From positions 806,001 through 870,000 of the forward strand of contig NZ_JACBZR010000001.1 in the NCBI RefSeq assembly GCF_013408335.1: 64,000 nt of DNA, written 5' to 3'. A program made the translations under genes and the position numbers. This DNA is from Nocardioides panzhihuensis (GTDB lineage Bacteria; Actinomycetota; Actinomycetes; Propionibacteriales; Nocardioidaceae). The notes beneath the pieces were generated by a model, which ran no database searches, was not told the origin of the DNA, and was given only the letters and a program-made list of their open reading frames with translations. This document shows, piece by piece, positions 19,348 to 27,452 of the stretch. The first letter of the stretch is position 1. Every line of letters begins with the position of its first letter.

Positions 19348-20060
19348 TCCTCCAGCCCGATCTGCCAGTCGAAGAGGCCCTGCTCGACCAAGATGGTGAG
19401 CAGGGCCTTGTCGAGACCGGTCGCGATCGCGACACCGACGAGGACCAGCACGATGCCGAGCGCCTTGTGGAAGAGCCCCTCGGGGTCGATCGCCCACCGG
19501 AGCCTGGTGAGCAGCGCCCGCCCACCCGCCATGACCGCGGCCAGCAGGAGCGTCAGGCCGGCGACGTACGCGAGCAGGTAGCCCAGGCCGCGCAACGGCT
19601 CGGCCGGGAGGATGGCGGCGACGATCAGGGCGTACGTCGGACTGCAGGCGCTGAAGACCGGCCCCATGCTCGCGCCCAGGAGGATGTCGCCGCGGATCCC
19701 GCCGCGGTCGCTCGCACGGGCGAGCCGCTCCTGCGCACGAGAGCCGAGGCCGAGCCGGAACACCACCGTGTCCCAGAGTCGGGGCCAGATCATCACGACG
19801 CCGAAGACCGCCACGATCACGCCGGAGACGACGCTCCAGAACCGGGGCGGTACGTCGATGAGCAGCGTCGTCGACTTGAGCAGGATGCTGAACACTATGA
19901 CGGAGACGCCGAGCGCGGCCACCGCCACCCACGGCCGCCGCTCACCGGTCCCGCGGGAGAGGCTGGTCCCACGGGAGAGGAGGGCCGGCACGAACGCGAC
20001 CACGCACGGTGCGAGCACCGAGAGCGCGCCCGCCAGGAACGAGGCGAGCAGCAGGGTCAC
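19323..20060 (-). CDS. CcdA-type thiol-disulphide transporter
   Basis: The 245-residue protein has six predicted membrane helices. The two redox cysteines lie in proline-flanked motifs, C19 (SVLAPCVVAFVPALL) and C139 (GPVFSACSPTYAL), as in the CcdA/DsbD core. It passes electrons from cytoplasmic thioredoxin to the outer side of the membrane. The GTG start overlaps the stop of the thioredoxin-like lipoprotein gene (GTGA), so that lipoprotein is the likely acceptor. The frame stays open upstream, but that part overlaps other genes. A role in cytochrome c maturation is possible, but no ccsA/resB is present here. Confidence 0.87.
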   Translation of the reverse strand: MTLLLASFLAGALSVLAPCVVAFVPALLSRGTSLSRGTGERRPWVAVAALGVSVIVFSILLKSTTLLIDVPPRFWSVVSGVIVAVFGVVMIWPRLWDTVVFRLGLGSRAQERLARASDRGGIRGDILLGASMGPVFSACSPTYALIVAAILPAEPLRGLGYLLAYVAGLTLLLAAVMAGGRALLTRLRWAIDPEGLFHKALGIVLVLVGVAIATGLDKALLTILVEQGLFDWQIGLEDQLSSDAI

Positions 20061-20551
20061 TTGGTGTTCTCGAGAACGGCGTCGACCGACTTGTCCTCGC
20101 CGTAGCCCGACCACAGCTTGACGCGTTCGCCCGAGGAGTCGACGCGTACGAAGGTCGACTGGATCGTCACGTCGTGCTTCTTGCGAAGGTCGGTCGCGGA
20201 GTCGTAGTCGACCTTCAGGATCTGGGCGCCGTCGGGGACGGTGCTGCTCTTGATCGCCTCCTCGAACCCGCGGCACTCCGGGCACCAGGACGCGTGGAAG
20301 AAGAGGATCGTGTCGGTGTAGCACTCGTCCGCGACCGCCGCTGCGGAGTAGTCGGCGTAGCGGCCCTCGCAGGTGGCCTCTTCCGCGGGCGCCTCGGCCG
20401 GGGTGGACTCGGTGGTCGCCGGCGTCGAGGAGACGGCCGGAGTCGCGGGCTCCTCGGCAGAGTCGGCGCCAGAGTCGCCGGTGCCACCGCACCCGGCGGC
20501 GACGAGACAGACGAGGGCAAGTGCAGCGACGACTCGGTAGCTCATGTGCAT
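20057..20551 (-). CDS. Thioredoxin-like lipoprotein
   Basis: The 164-residue protein has a lipobox LVAAGC (C21), an Ala/Pro/Thr-rich linker (about 25-60) and a short thioredoxin domain with the redox motif W89-C90-P-E-C93. It would be anchored on the outer face of the membrane and exchange electrons with CcdA, to which it is translationally coupled. The domain is shorter than TlpA/ResA and lacks their central insertion. The start could be ATG 20551 or two codons later (MSYRVVA). Confidence 0.88.
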   Translation of the reverse strand: MHMSYRVVAALALVCLVAAGCGGTGDSGADSAEEPATPAVSSTPATTESTPAEAPAEEATCEGRYADYSAAAVADECYTDTILFFHASWCPECRGFEEAIKSSTVPDGAQILKVDYDSATDLRKKHDVTIQSTFVRVDSSGERVKLWSGYGEDKSVDAVLENTK

Positions 20552-20623
20552 GGGTTCGGAGCGTATGCCCTCCCGGACGGGTCGCGTCCGGAAGATGCCC
20601 GGACCGATCCAGCAGAGAGCGGA

Positions 20624-21916
20624 TCAGTCGGCCGGCAGATCCTCGAACCACGCCCAGGTGCCGTCGATCAGCTGCTTCTCGGTCAAGCCGTATGACGCCC
20701 GCAGGGCCTTCCCGGTCCCGTCGTGGAAGTCGTCGCTTCCAGCCGGCTTGTGCAGGAAGAAGTCGTTGCAGAACTCGAGGAACTTCTTCAGCCCGCCGTT
20801 GTCGTCGATCAGCCACGAGACCGCGCCGTGAGAGATGGCGTAGTCGATCGGGCCGTCCTCGCCCCACTCCTCGTCATCCGGGATCGCCCGCTCGTGCGCC
20901 AGCAACCGGTCGCGCTCCTCGTCCTCGCCGCAGATGTTGGATTCGCAGCCCGAGAGATACTCGGCGAGCCCTTCGTTGACCCAGGTGGGCACCAACGCCG
21001 GACCGTAGACGTGGCTCAGCTCGTGGCGCAGCGTGCGGTCATCGGCTGCCAGCCGGTTGCTCGCCGCGGGGTTGTCCTTGATGACCGCTCCTGCCAAGGT
21101 CGGCATGTCCGACCTCGGCGGGCCGACCGCATCCACCCAGTAGGTCACCGCCGCGGCGCCGTCGTCCCCCTCGAAGGTGTCTCCGGGCGGCTGGCCGTTG
21201 TAGGTCGAGTCGACGAGCAGCGGCGTCTCGCCGATCTCGCCACGCCATACGGGTTCGAGGGCTTCCTTGATAACGGTTCGTGCCGTCGAGAGCCGGTCAA
21301 GGAGCTCGGCTGCTCCGGTCGGGCCGTCGCGTTCGGTGACCACGACGACCGAGCGTCCGGTCGCCACTGCGATCGGACCGCCGAACCAGGGCCGGCTGTA
21401 TCGCCGGGACGGCGCAGGACGGTCCCGTCCGACTACCCAGCCGCCGTCGTGGCGTACGAAGGTCATGTCCGTCGGGTGGGCGACGGGGGCTCGGTGTGCC
21501 TCCTCGATCTGCGCGACCTCGACGACCTTCGGAGCGAACAGGACGCCGTCGTTGCGGACCTCGTCCGGGGTGCGCTCGGTCTCCTCCACCTCGTAGGCAA
21601 GGGACTTCATGGGTAGCCGCTGGAGATTGGTGAAGATCGTCTGCTGCTGGTCGACCAGCTTCTGGTCGCGGCGGTCGACCGTGGCGAGGAAACCGGCCTC
21701 GTCACCCTTCAGGGCGGCGCCGGCGCGCTGGGTGAGCAGGTCCTGGACCGCCTTGTAATCGGCGGGGGTCGGAGCGTACGGAGGGTGTGAGGGGGCAGGG
21801 GAGGGGCGGGCACCCTGGGGGAGCTCGGGAAGCTCCGCACAGCCGGCGGCAAGGACGGCCAGCGTGGCGACAAGGAGAACTCCGAGCCTGATGGGGACGC
21901 GGGCTCGGATTTTCAC
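20624..21916 (-). CDS. Lipoprotein with HExxH metallopeptidase-like domain
   Basis: The 430-residue protein has a lipobox VLAAGC (C26) and a proline-rich stretch. The C-terminal third holds H298-E-L-S-H302 followed by TWVNEGLAEYL with E315, the arrangement of gluzincin (M1-like, peptidase MA) zinc sites. The middle region (about 60-230) looks like a nuclear-transport-factor-2-like regulatory domain. It probably acts outside the cell on protein. The substrate is unknown. It lies next to the CcdA/thioredoxin pair on the same strand, 72 bp apart. Confidence 0.8.
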   Translation of the reverse strand: MKIRARVPIRLGVLLVATLAVLAAGCAELPELPQGARPSPAPSHPPYAPTPADYKAVQDLLTQRAGAALKGDEAGFLATVDRRDQKLVDQQQTIFTNLQRLPMKSLAYEVEETERTPDEVRNDGVLFAPKVVEVAQIEEAHRAPVAHPTDMTFVRHDGGWVVGRDRPAPSRRYSRPWFGGPIAVATGRSVVVVTERDGPTGAAELLDRLSTARTVIKEALEPVWRGEIGETPLLVDSTYNGQPPGDTFEGDDGAAAVTYWVDAVGPPRSDMPTLAGAVIKDNPAASNRLAADDRTLRHELSHVYGPALVPTWVNEGLAEYLSGCESNICGEDEERDRLLAHERAIPDDEEWGEDGPIDYAISHGAVSWLIDDNGGLKKFLEFCNDFFLHKPAGSDDFHDGTGKALRASYGLTEKQLIDGTWAWFEDLPAD

Positions 21917-21973
21917 ACGCGGGAGTCTAGAGAGCCCGGCAGGATCCTGCCCCGGAATTCTCCTGGGTGGCGC

Positions 21974-23440
21974 TCACTGGAGCGCGGCGGTCAGCCGCAG
22001 AACGTTGTCGGTGTACGCCGCGACCTTCGGCCGAGCGAGCCACTCCTCGAGCAGCAGCTCGCGCGACATGGCGCGATAGCTGTCCTCGACCTTGCGCATC
22101 TGGGCCACCGGGTCGCCGTCGAAGAGCATCAGCGAGATCTCGTAGTTGAGGGCGAAGGAGCGCATGTCCATGTTGCTCGAGCCCATCACCGCGACCTCGT
22201 CGTCGATGCTGAAGTGCTTGGAGTGCAGGACGGCGGGCTTGGGGTAGAGATAGATGCGGACCCCGGCCTCCAGCAGCGCCTCGTAGTAGGAGCGCTGGGC
22301 GTGGTAGACCATGAACTGGTCCTTGCCCTCGCTGACGAACAGCTCCACCGCGACACCTCGCCGGGCGGCGGTGGTGACGGCGTAGAGGAGCGACTCGTCG
22401 GGCACGAAGTAGGGACTGGTGATCGAGATCCGCTCCCGGGCGGCGTAGATCAGCGAGGTGAAGGCGCGCAGGTTGTTCTCGGCGTCGACGCCAGGTCCGC
22501 TCGGCACGACCTGGCCGGTGACGTCGCCGGCCGGCGCCCCGGAGACCCAGACCGACGACGACACGGCGAGCTCGGACCTCAGCAGCTCGCCGGTCTCGGT
22601 GTTCCAGTCGCTGGCGAAGACGACGTTGAGCGCCGAGACCAGCGGGCCCTCGATCTTCGCGGTGAGCTCGACCCACTCCCGGCCGGCCCTGTGGTTCTTC
22701 GGTTTGTTGTAACCGGGCTCGATGAGGTTCTGCGAGCCGGTGAAGGCGACCCGGCCGTCGACCACCAGGAGCTTGCGGTGGTTGCGCAGGTCGGGTCGGC
22801 GGATCTGGCCGCGCAGCGGGTGGATCGGGAGCAGCGGGTGCCAGTCGATGTCGGAGGCGTCGAGCCGCTTGACGAGCTGCCGCCAGACCGGGATGCCGCG
22901 CGAGCCCAGGTGGTCGAGGAGGAGCCGGACGCTCACGCCGCGTGCCGTGGCCCGGTCGAGAGCGTCGAAGAACGGCTCGGTGACGTGGTCGCAGGCGGTG
23001 ATGTAGAACTGCACGTGCACGTGGTGCTCGGCCTGGTCCACCGCTGCGGTCATCGCGTCGATCGAGCCGCGGTAGTCGGCGATGAGCTCGACCCGGTTCC
23101 CGGGGGTGGCGGGCAGCGAGCCGAGCCGTTCGTTGAGCTCGATCGTGGCGGAGTCGACCTGCGAGATCGACTCCGGGTGCGGTGGCCTCGGCAGCCCGCT
23201 GACATAGCGCGTGACCTCCTCGTTGAGCGCCCGCTGGCGCTCGTGACGGCGGCGGTCGAGCCGCGTCTGCCCGAGCAGCAGGTAGCCGATCAGGCCGACG
23301 CCCGGGATCAGGAAGATCGCCAGCAGCCACGCCATCGCGGTGCCGGGACGCCGGTTCTTGGGCACCACACCGAGCGCGACGATCTTGACCAGCAGGTCGA
23401 TGATGTAGATCGAGGTCCCCATGACCCCAGCCACTGTCAT
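21974..23440 (-). CDS. cls: Cardiolipin synthase-like phospholipase D
   Basis: The 488-residue protein starts with two membrane helices and the PLDc_N region (IFLIPGVGLIGYLLLG), followed by two HKD motifs, HRKLLVVDGRVAFTGSQN and HSKHFSIDDEVAVMGSSNMD. These features define bacterial cardiolipin synthases, which join two phosphatidylglycerol molecules. ATG 23440 was chosen; ATG 23452 (MLRRMTVAGV) is an alternative. The gene is divergent from the hydrolase at 23486, with the promoters packed into under 50 bp. The frame runs open far upstream, but that stretch is antisense to the hydrolase. Confidence 0.9.
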   Translation of the reverse strand: MTVAGVMGTSIYIIDLLVKIVALGVVPKNRRPGTAMAWLLAIFLIPGVGLIGYLLLGQTRLDRRRHERQRALNEEVTRYVSGLPRPPHPESISQVDSATIELNERLGSLPATPGNRVELIADYRGSIDAMTAAVDQAEHHVHVQFYITACDHVTEPFFDALDRATARGVSVRLLLDHLGSRGIPVWRQLVKRLDASDIDWHPLLPIHPLRGQIRRPDLRNHRKLLVVDGRVAFTGSQNLIEPGYNKPKNHRAGREWVELTAKIEGPLVSALNVVFASDWNTETGELLRSELAVSSSVWVSGAPAGDVTGQVVPSGPGVDAENNLRAFTSLIYAARERISITSPYFVPDESLLYAVTTAARRGVAVELFVSEGKDQFMVYHAQRSYYEALLEAGVRIYLYPKPAVLHSKHFSIDDEVAVMGSSNMDMRSFALNYEISLMLFDGDPVAQMRKVEDSYRAMSRELLLEEWLARPKVAAYTDNVLRLTAALQ

Positions 23441-23485
23441 GCGCCTCAGCATGCACCACCACTGCTTGTGTGGGAATCTTTCGAC

Positions 23486-24397
23486 ATGGTCCGTCTCTTC
23501 CCTGCCGCCCGCCGTGCCATCGCCGCCGAGGAGGCCTCGCCGCCTGTATGGGCGGTCGACATCGCCCACCAGCGCGACCAGGCCCGCACGCTGGCCGCGG
23601 CCGAGACGAAGGAGGAGGTCGCTGAGGTCGCCGGCATCGACGCCGACGGCGTTCCGTGCCGGCTCTACACCCCCGAGGACGTACGCGAGGGGCTGATCGT
23701 CCACCTCCACGGTGGCGGCTTCGTCTTCAACGACGTCGAGGTCCACGACACCGCAAGCCGGCGGCTGGCGAACCGCAGCGGGCTGCGGGTGCTGTCGGTC
23801 GACTACCGCAGGCCCCCGGAGCACCCCTATCCGGCGGCGCCCGACGACGTCGACACGGTCATCAAGTGGCTGGGCAACGACCCGTCGCTGAGCGCGCTGC
23901 CTGCCTACGTCCACGGTGACAGCGCCGGCGGAAACCTCGCCCTCGTCGCCGCGTTGCGCAACCCCGGCACGTTCGCCGCCATGGTGCTGGTCTACCCCTT
24001 CCTCGACCCGTCGATGAGCACCCCGGGCTACGCGGTGGAGGGCGGCTGGAGCGAGGAGGCCGCCTGGTACTGGAAGCAGTACGCCGCGAGCGAAGCCGAT
24101 CTGCGCAACCCCGACCTGGGCCCCTATCTCGCCGCCGACGAGGAGCTTCGCAACCTGCCGCCGACGCTCATCGTCAGCGCCGAGGGCGACATCCTGACCG
24201 ACGAGAACGAGGACTTCGCGCTCCGGCTGGCGGATCTCGGCGTCGAGGTGGTCGCGTTCCGTGCCGTCGGGCAGATCCACGGCTTCTGGCGCCACGGGAA
24301 GACCTTCCCCGCCGCGGAGTCGGTGATGGCGATGACCGCTGCGTTCTTGAACCAGCGGGTCTCGACAGGCTCGACCACCGGGGGCAGGCGCCGATGA
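23486..24397 (+). CDS. Alpha/beta hydrolase, hormone-sensitive-lipase family
   Basis: The 303-residue esterase has the oxyanion motif H75-G-G-G, the nucleophile S146 in GDSAGG, and D235/D239 and H265 (IHGFWRH) as the acid and base. Short-chain ester or lactone hydrolysis is expected; the physiological substrate is unknown. The last 15 residues (NQRVSTGSTTGGRRR) are encoded by a copy of a dispersed repeat at 24358-24379, so the natural C-terminus was probably shorter. The stop overlaps the methyltransferase start (ATGA). Confidence 0.9.
   Translation: MVRLFPAARRAIAAEEASPPVWAVDIAHQRDQARTLAAAETKEEVAEVAGIDADGVPCRLYTPEDVREGLIVHLHGGGFVFNDVEVHDTASRRLANRSGLRVLSVDYRRPPEHPYPAAPDDVDTVIKWLGNDPSLSALPAYVHGDSAGGNLALVAALRNPGTFAAMVLVYPFLDPSMSTPGYAVEGGWSEEAAWYWKQYAASEADLRNPDLGPYLAADEELRNLPPTLIVSAEGDILTDENEDFALRLADLGVEVVAFRAVGQIHGFWRHGKTFPAAESVMAMTAAFLNQRVSTGSTTGGRRR
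24358..24379 (-). repeat. GGTCGAGCCTGTCGAGACC-type repeat at a gene end
   Basis: On the minus strand it reads GGTGGTCGAGCCTGTCGAGA followed by CC. The same sequence occurs as a cluster at 26931-27058. Here it encodes the C-terminal tail of the hydrolase. Confidence 0.7.
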
Positions 24398-25038
24398 CGG
24401 AGCCCTACGACGTCACCGAGACCAGGGCCGCCTACGACACGGTCTCCAAGGCCTATGCCGAGATCGTCGACCCAACGGTCACCGAGACCTCCTTCGACGC
24501 CGGGGTCCTCGACACCTTCGCTGCCTACGTACGCAACGACGGCGGCGGGCTCGTCGGTGACATCGGCTGCGGGCCGGGGCGGGTGACCGCCTATCTGGCC
24601 GAGCGGGGGCTCGACGTCTTCGGGGTCGACCTGTCGACGGGCATGATCGCGCAGGCCGCGGAACGGCACCCCGACCTCAGGTTCGAGGTCGGCGACATGG
24701 AGCACCTTCCGCTGCGCGACGGGGAGCTCGCCGGCGCACTGGCCTGGTACTCGCTCATCCACACCCCACCTGCGCGCCGGCCCGCGGTCATCGCCGAGCT
24801 CGCCCGCGTGACCCGGCGCGGGGGTCGGTTCGTGACGGCGTTCCAGGTCGGCGACGAGCACGTCCGCCACATCGGCGCCTACGGCCACGACGTCACCTTC
24901 GACGGCTACCGGCTCCCCGTGGAGGCGACCAGCGCGCTGCTCGAGGAGGCGGGGTTCGAGGTCACCGCGACCGTGGTCCGCTCCGCGGAGGACTGGGAGC
25001 GCACGCCGCAGGCCTATCTCGTCGCGCGCCGGCGCTGA
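24394..25038 (+). CDS. Class I SAM-dependent methyltransferase
   Basis: The 214-residue protein has the SAM motif VGDIGCGPGRVTAYLAERG (motif I), FGVDLSTGMIAQA (motif II) and FEVGDMEHLPLRDGELAGALAWYSLIH, a typical Methyltransf_11/25 arrangement. The N-terminus (YDTVSKAYAE) is common in small-molecule methyltransferases. The substrate is unknown. It is translationally coupled to the hydrolase upstream, so the two may modify related molecules. Confidence 0.9.
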   Translation: MTEPYDVTETRAAYDTVSKAYAEIVDPTVTETSFDAGVLDTFAAYVRNDGGGLVGDIGCGPGRVTAYLAERGLDVFGVDLSTGMIAQAAERHPDLRFEVGDMEHLPLRDGELAGALAWYSLIHTPPARRPAVIAELARVTRRGGRFVTAFQVGDEHVRHIGAYGHDVTFDGYRLPVEATSALLEEAGFEVTATVVRSAEDWERTPQAYLVARRR

Positions 25039-25044
25039 CGACGA

Positions 25045-25050
25045 TAGGTT
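25045..25050 (+). promoter_or_regulatory. -10 element for a leaderless transcript
   Basis: TAGGTT ends 6 nt before the ATG at 25057. Confidence 0.5.
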
Positions 25051-25056
25051 GCGCGC

Positions 25057-25629
25057 ATGACGCAGCAGCCTTACCACGTACCCCGCTTCTTCCTTCGCCA
25101 GAAGGTCACGCCCTTCACCAACAAGTACGTGGCCCAGGCCGCCAACGCCGACGGCTCGGAGGGGCAGGTGCTCGCCTTCGCGCAGCAGAAGCGGCTGGCG
25201 TTCAAGGAGCAGGTGACGTTCTACGCCGACGAGTCGAAGTCGCAGGCGGTCTTCGCCTTCAAGGCGCGCGCGGTGATGGACCTCAACGCCGGCTACGACA
25301 TCACCGACCCGAGCGGCGCGGCGCTGGGCTTCTTCCGCAAGGACTTCGGCAAGAGCCTGTTGCGCTCGACCTTCCACATCGAGGGTCCTGGGTACGCCGG
25401 CACCGGGCAGGAGCGCAACCAGCTGGTCGCCATCCTGCGGCGGTTCAGCGAGACCGACTTCCTGCCGATCCACTTCGACTACGTGTCCGCCGAGGGGCAG
25501 CCGCTGCTCTCGGTCGAGCGGCGGTGGGCGTTTCGTGACAAGTACACCGTCACCGTCCAGGACCCGCGCGTCGACTTCCGGGTCGCCGCCGCTGTCGCGG
25601 TTGCGATGGACGCGTTGATGCAGCGCTGA
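25057..25629 (+). CDS. LURP-one/tubby-C-like protein
   Basis: The 190-residue cytoplasmic protein has no signal or membrane segment. Alternating short strands with DITDPSGAALGFFRKDFGKSL and a late amphipathic helix fit the LURP-one-related family (tubby-like barrel), which is common in actinobacteria. The biochemical role of bacterial members is not known; membrane-lipid binding has been proposed for the fold. A leaderless promoter lies immediately upstream. Confidence 0.75.
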   Translation: MTQQPYHVPRFFLRQKVTPFTNKYVAQAANADGSEGQVLAFAQQKRLAFKEQVTFYADESKSQAVFAFKARAVMDLNAGYDITDPSGAALGFFRKDFGKSLLRSTFHIEGPGYAGTGQERNQLVAILRRFSETDFLPIHFDYVSAEGQPLLSVERRWAFRDKYTVTVQDPRVDFRVAAAVAVAMDALMQR

Positions 25630-25638
25630 GCTCTTGGC

Positions 25639-26853
25639 TCAGGTCCGATCCGTCTGGCCCGTCCGGTCCAGGTGGGGGCGGACCAGGTCGAGGAGCTTGC
25701 GATGGGTGGCGGCGTCGGCCGCGGCGATCATCCCGCGGCCGGTGTGGATCGGGTCGCCGCTGAGGTCGGTGACGACGCAGCCGGCGGCCTGACACAGCGC
25801 GATGCCGGCGGTGAAGTGGACACTGCCCTCGAGATGGCCATCGGTGACGTACGCCGCCCGCCGGCCTGCCGCGACCCAGGCGACTGCGAGGGTCGAGGAC
25901 ATCACCCGCGGGCCGAACTCGGCTCGTAGGCGCGGGTCGGCGACGAGCTGTCCGCCGACGAACGGCCGGTCGAGCGGCCCGTCGGACTGGATGTCGACGA
26001 GGCGGGTGCGCGGAGTCGGGGAGAGGGCGGTGTCGCCGCCGCCCTTCCGCAACCAGGCGGCGGTGCCGTCGGTCCAGAAGATCTCCTCGCTGATCGGGTC
26101 CGCCGAGACCGCTGTGTGGACGCCGTCGGGCGTCACCAGCGCGACGTTCACCGCGGCGAGCGGGGTCTGCGCGGCGTAGTTGAGGGTGCCGCAGAGCGGG
26201 TCGACCAGCCATCGGCGCGCGCTGCTTCCGGTCCTGCCCGTCTCCTCGCCCTCGAAGGCGTCGTCGGGACGGTAGGTCGCGATGGTCTCCCGGATCGCCT
26301 TCTCCGAGGCGAGGTCGGCCTCGGTCGCGAAGTCGGTCGGAGACTTGTCGAAATGGCTCAGGTCGGTGCCGTACATCTCCCGCACCACCGCCGCCCCCGC
26401 CGTCGCCGCCGTGATCGCGACGGCCGAGTCCGGGAACGCTGCCCGGAAGGCATCGATCGCCGGGTCCGAGGAGCTCTCGGGCTCGTCGCCGATGAAGACC
26501 GCGACCACCTCGGCCTCGGGATTCGCTGTCAGCGCGGGCAGGAGCTTGTCGCGCCATCTCCACAGGTTGGGGTGGTCATACCCGACGTACGCCTCTGCCG
26601 GGGAGAGCAGCTCGATCGCCCGCTCGAGCTCCTGCCGGGTCAGCCGGTACGCCGCCGTCCCGCCCGTGTGCCCGACGACTGTCGCCATCACGACCGCCGG
26701 GAGGCGGTGGCCGTAGGCGTTGACCAGCGGAAAATGCTCCGCTGCCGGAGCGGACGCGGTCGACGGGACGATGCCTACGCCGTGCGCGGCTGGGGGCGCC
26801 CAGCCTTTGATCGCACTCTCGAACCTTGCTCTCGCCGCCAGGATCTCGTCCAT
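25639..26853 (-). CDS. Inositol monophosphatase-family protein with an extra N-terminal domain
   Basis: The 404-residue protein has two parts. Residues 1-130 form a domain I do not recognise. Residues 150-395 resemble inositol monophosphatases: DFATEADLASEKAIRE, E201-G-E-E-T-G and then VDPLCGTLNY where the family has DPLDGT. The second metal-binding Asp is thus Cys (C221). I recall this DPLCGT variant from other actinobacteria, so it may define a subfamily with altered or lost phosphatase activity. ATG 26853 is preferred over the far upstream ATG at 26976. Confidence 0.78.
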   Translation of the reverse strand: MDEILAARARFESAIKGWAPPAAHGVGIVPSTASAPAAEHFPLVNAYGHRLPAVVMATVVGHTGGTAAYRLTRQELERAIELLSPAEAYVGYDHPNLWRWRDKLLPALTANPEAEVVAVFIGDEPESSSDPAIDAFRAAFPDSAVAITAATAGAAVVREMYGTDLSHFDKSPTDFATEADLASEKAIRETIATYRPDDAFEGEETGRTGSSARRWLVDPLCGTLNYAAQTPLAAVNVALVTPDGVHTAVSADPISEEIFWTDGTAAWLRKGGGDTALSPTPRTRLVDIQSDGPLDRPFVGGQLVADPRLRAEFGPRVMSSTLAVAWVAAGRRAAYVTDGHLEGSVHFTAGIALCQAAGCVVTDLSGDPIHTGRGMIAAADAATHRKLLDLVRPHLDRTGQTDRT

Positions 26854-26930
26854 GGTCTTCCATCGGTCCACGCGGGGGAATCTATCGGCTGGGGTCGGTC
26901 TGAGAGGGCGTTTGGCGAGACCACCCGCCT

Positions 26931-27058
26931 GCTGGTCGAGCCGGCGTCGTGCTGGTCGAGTTCGTCGAGACCTCACCCCGCTGGTCGAGCCTGTCGAGAC
27001 CCCCTCGCCCCCGCTGGTCGAGCCGCCGGAGCCGCTAGGCGGAGGCGTGTCGAGACCA
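26931..27058 (+). repeat. Cluster of GCTGGTCGAG repeats
   Basis: Four copies start near 26931, 26951, 26980 and 27013, each GCTGGTCGAG followed by variants of CCTGTCGAGACC. They fill the gap between the IMPase-like gene and the island. I see no protein-coding gene on either strand here; the frames that stay open come from the repeat itself. Confidence 0.7.
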
Positions 27059-27098
27059 ACACAGTTCCCTGCCGGATCGTCCCACCCGAAGGCCGGCG

Positions 27099-27257
27099 TG
27101 GGCCGCCGACCCGGCTTCGAGGGTCTTCTCGACCTGCCCCGGAGTCAAGGACGCCCTCCGGGCGCCGGCTCCGCCGGCCGCTTACGCGGTCCTTGACACC
27201 GGACCACGTCGAGAAAAAATTTGGCTGGCTATCGGGGCGGCGGCCCGGGTGTGGCGC
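27099..27257 (+). repeat. Inverted island repeat, left copy
   Basis: This ~159-bp sequence matches the reverse complement of 30229-30383. It contains outer arms GTCAAGGAC (27144-27152) and GTCCTTGAC (27189-27197) around a GCCGGC-rich inner hairpin, then AATTTGGCTGGCTATCGGGG and GGGTGTGGCGC. Both copies have the GGGTGTGGCGC end facing the DUF222 gene, as inverted terminal repeats would. Confidence 0.8.
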
Positions 27258-27452
27258 GGAGGAATCTTGCTTGGGAAGGATGAGGTTGAAGGGGCGGGAG
27301 GGTGGCCCTTCGGGCCACTTATCATCCACAGGCTTGATGTCGTTCGCTCGCCACTAAAAGCGTATTTGACCTGCACAAATAGGTGTTCAAGAGCGCTTGG
27401 TCGGAGTAGAATCGGAGGCACTACGACACACCTTTGAAGGGAGGTAGCAGCC
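27258..27452 (+). promoter_or_regulatory. AT-richer leader of the DUF222 gene with candidate -10
   Basis: The 195 bp before the DUF222 start are clearly less GC-rich than the surroundings. TAGAAT (27407-27412) is a good -10 hexamer, and GGGAGG about 9 nt before ATG 27453 is a good ribosome-binding site. I see no gene in this stretch. Confidence 0.45.
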
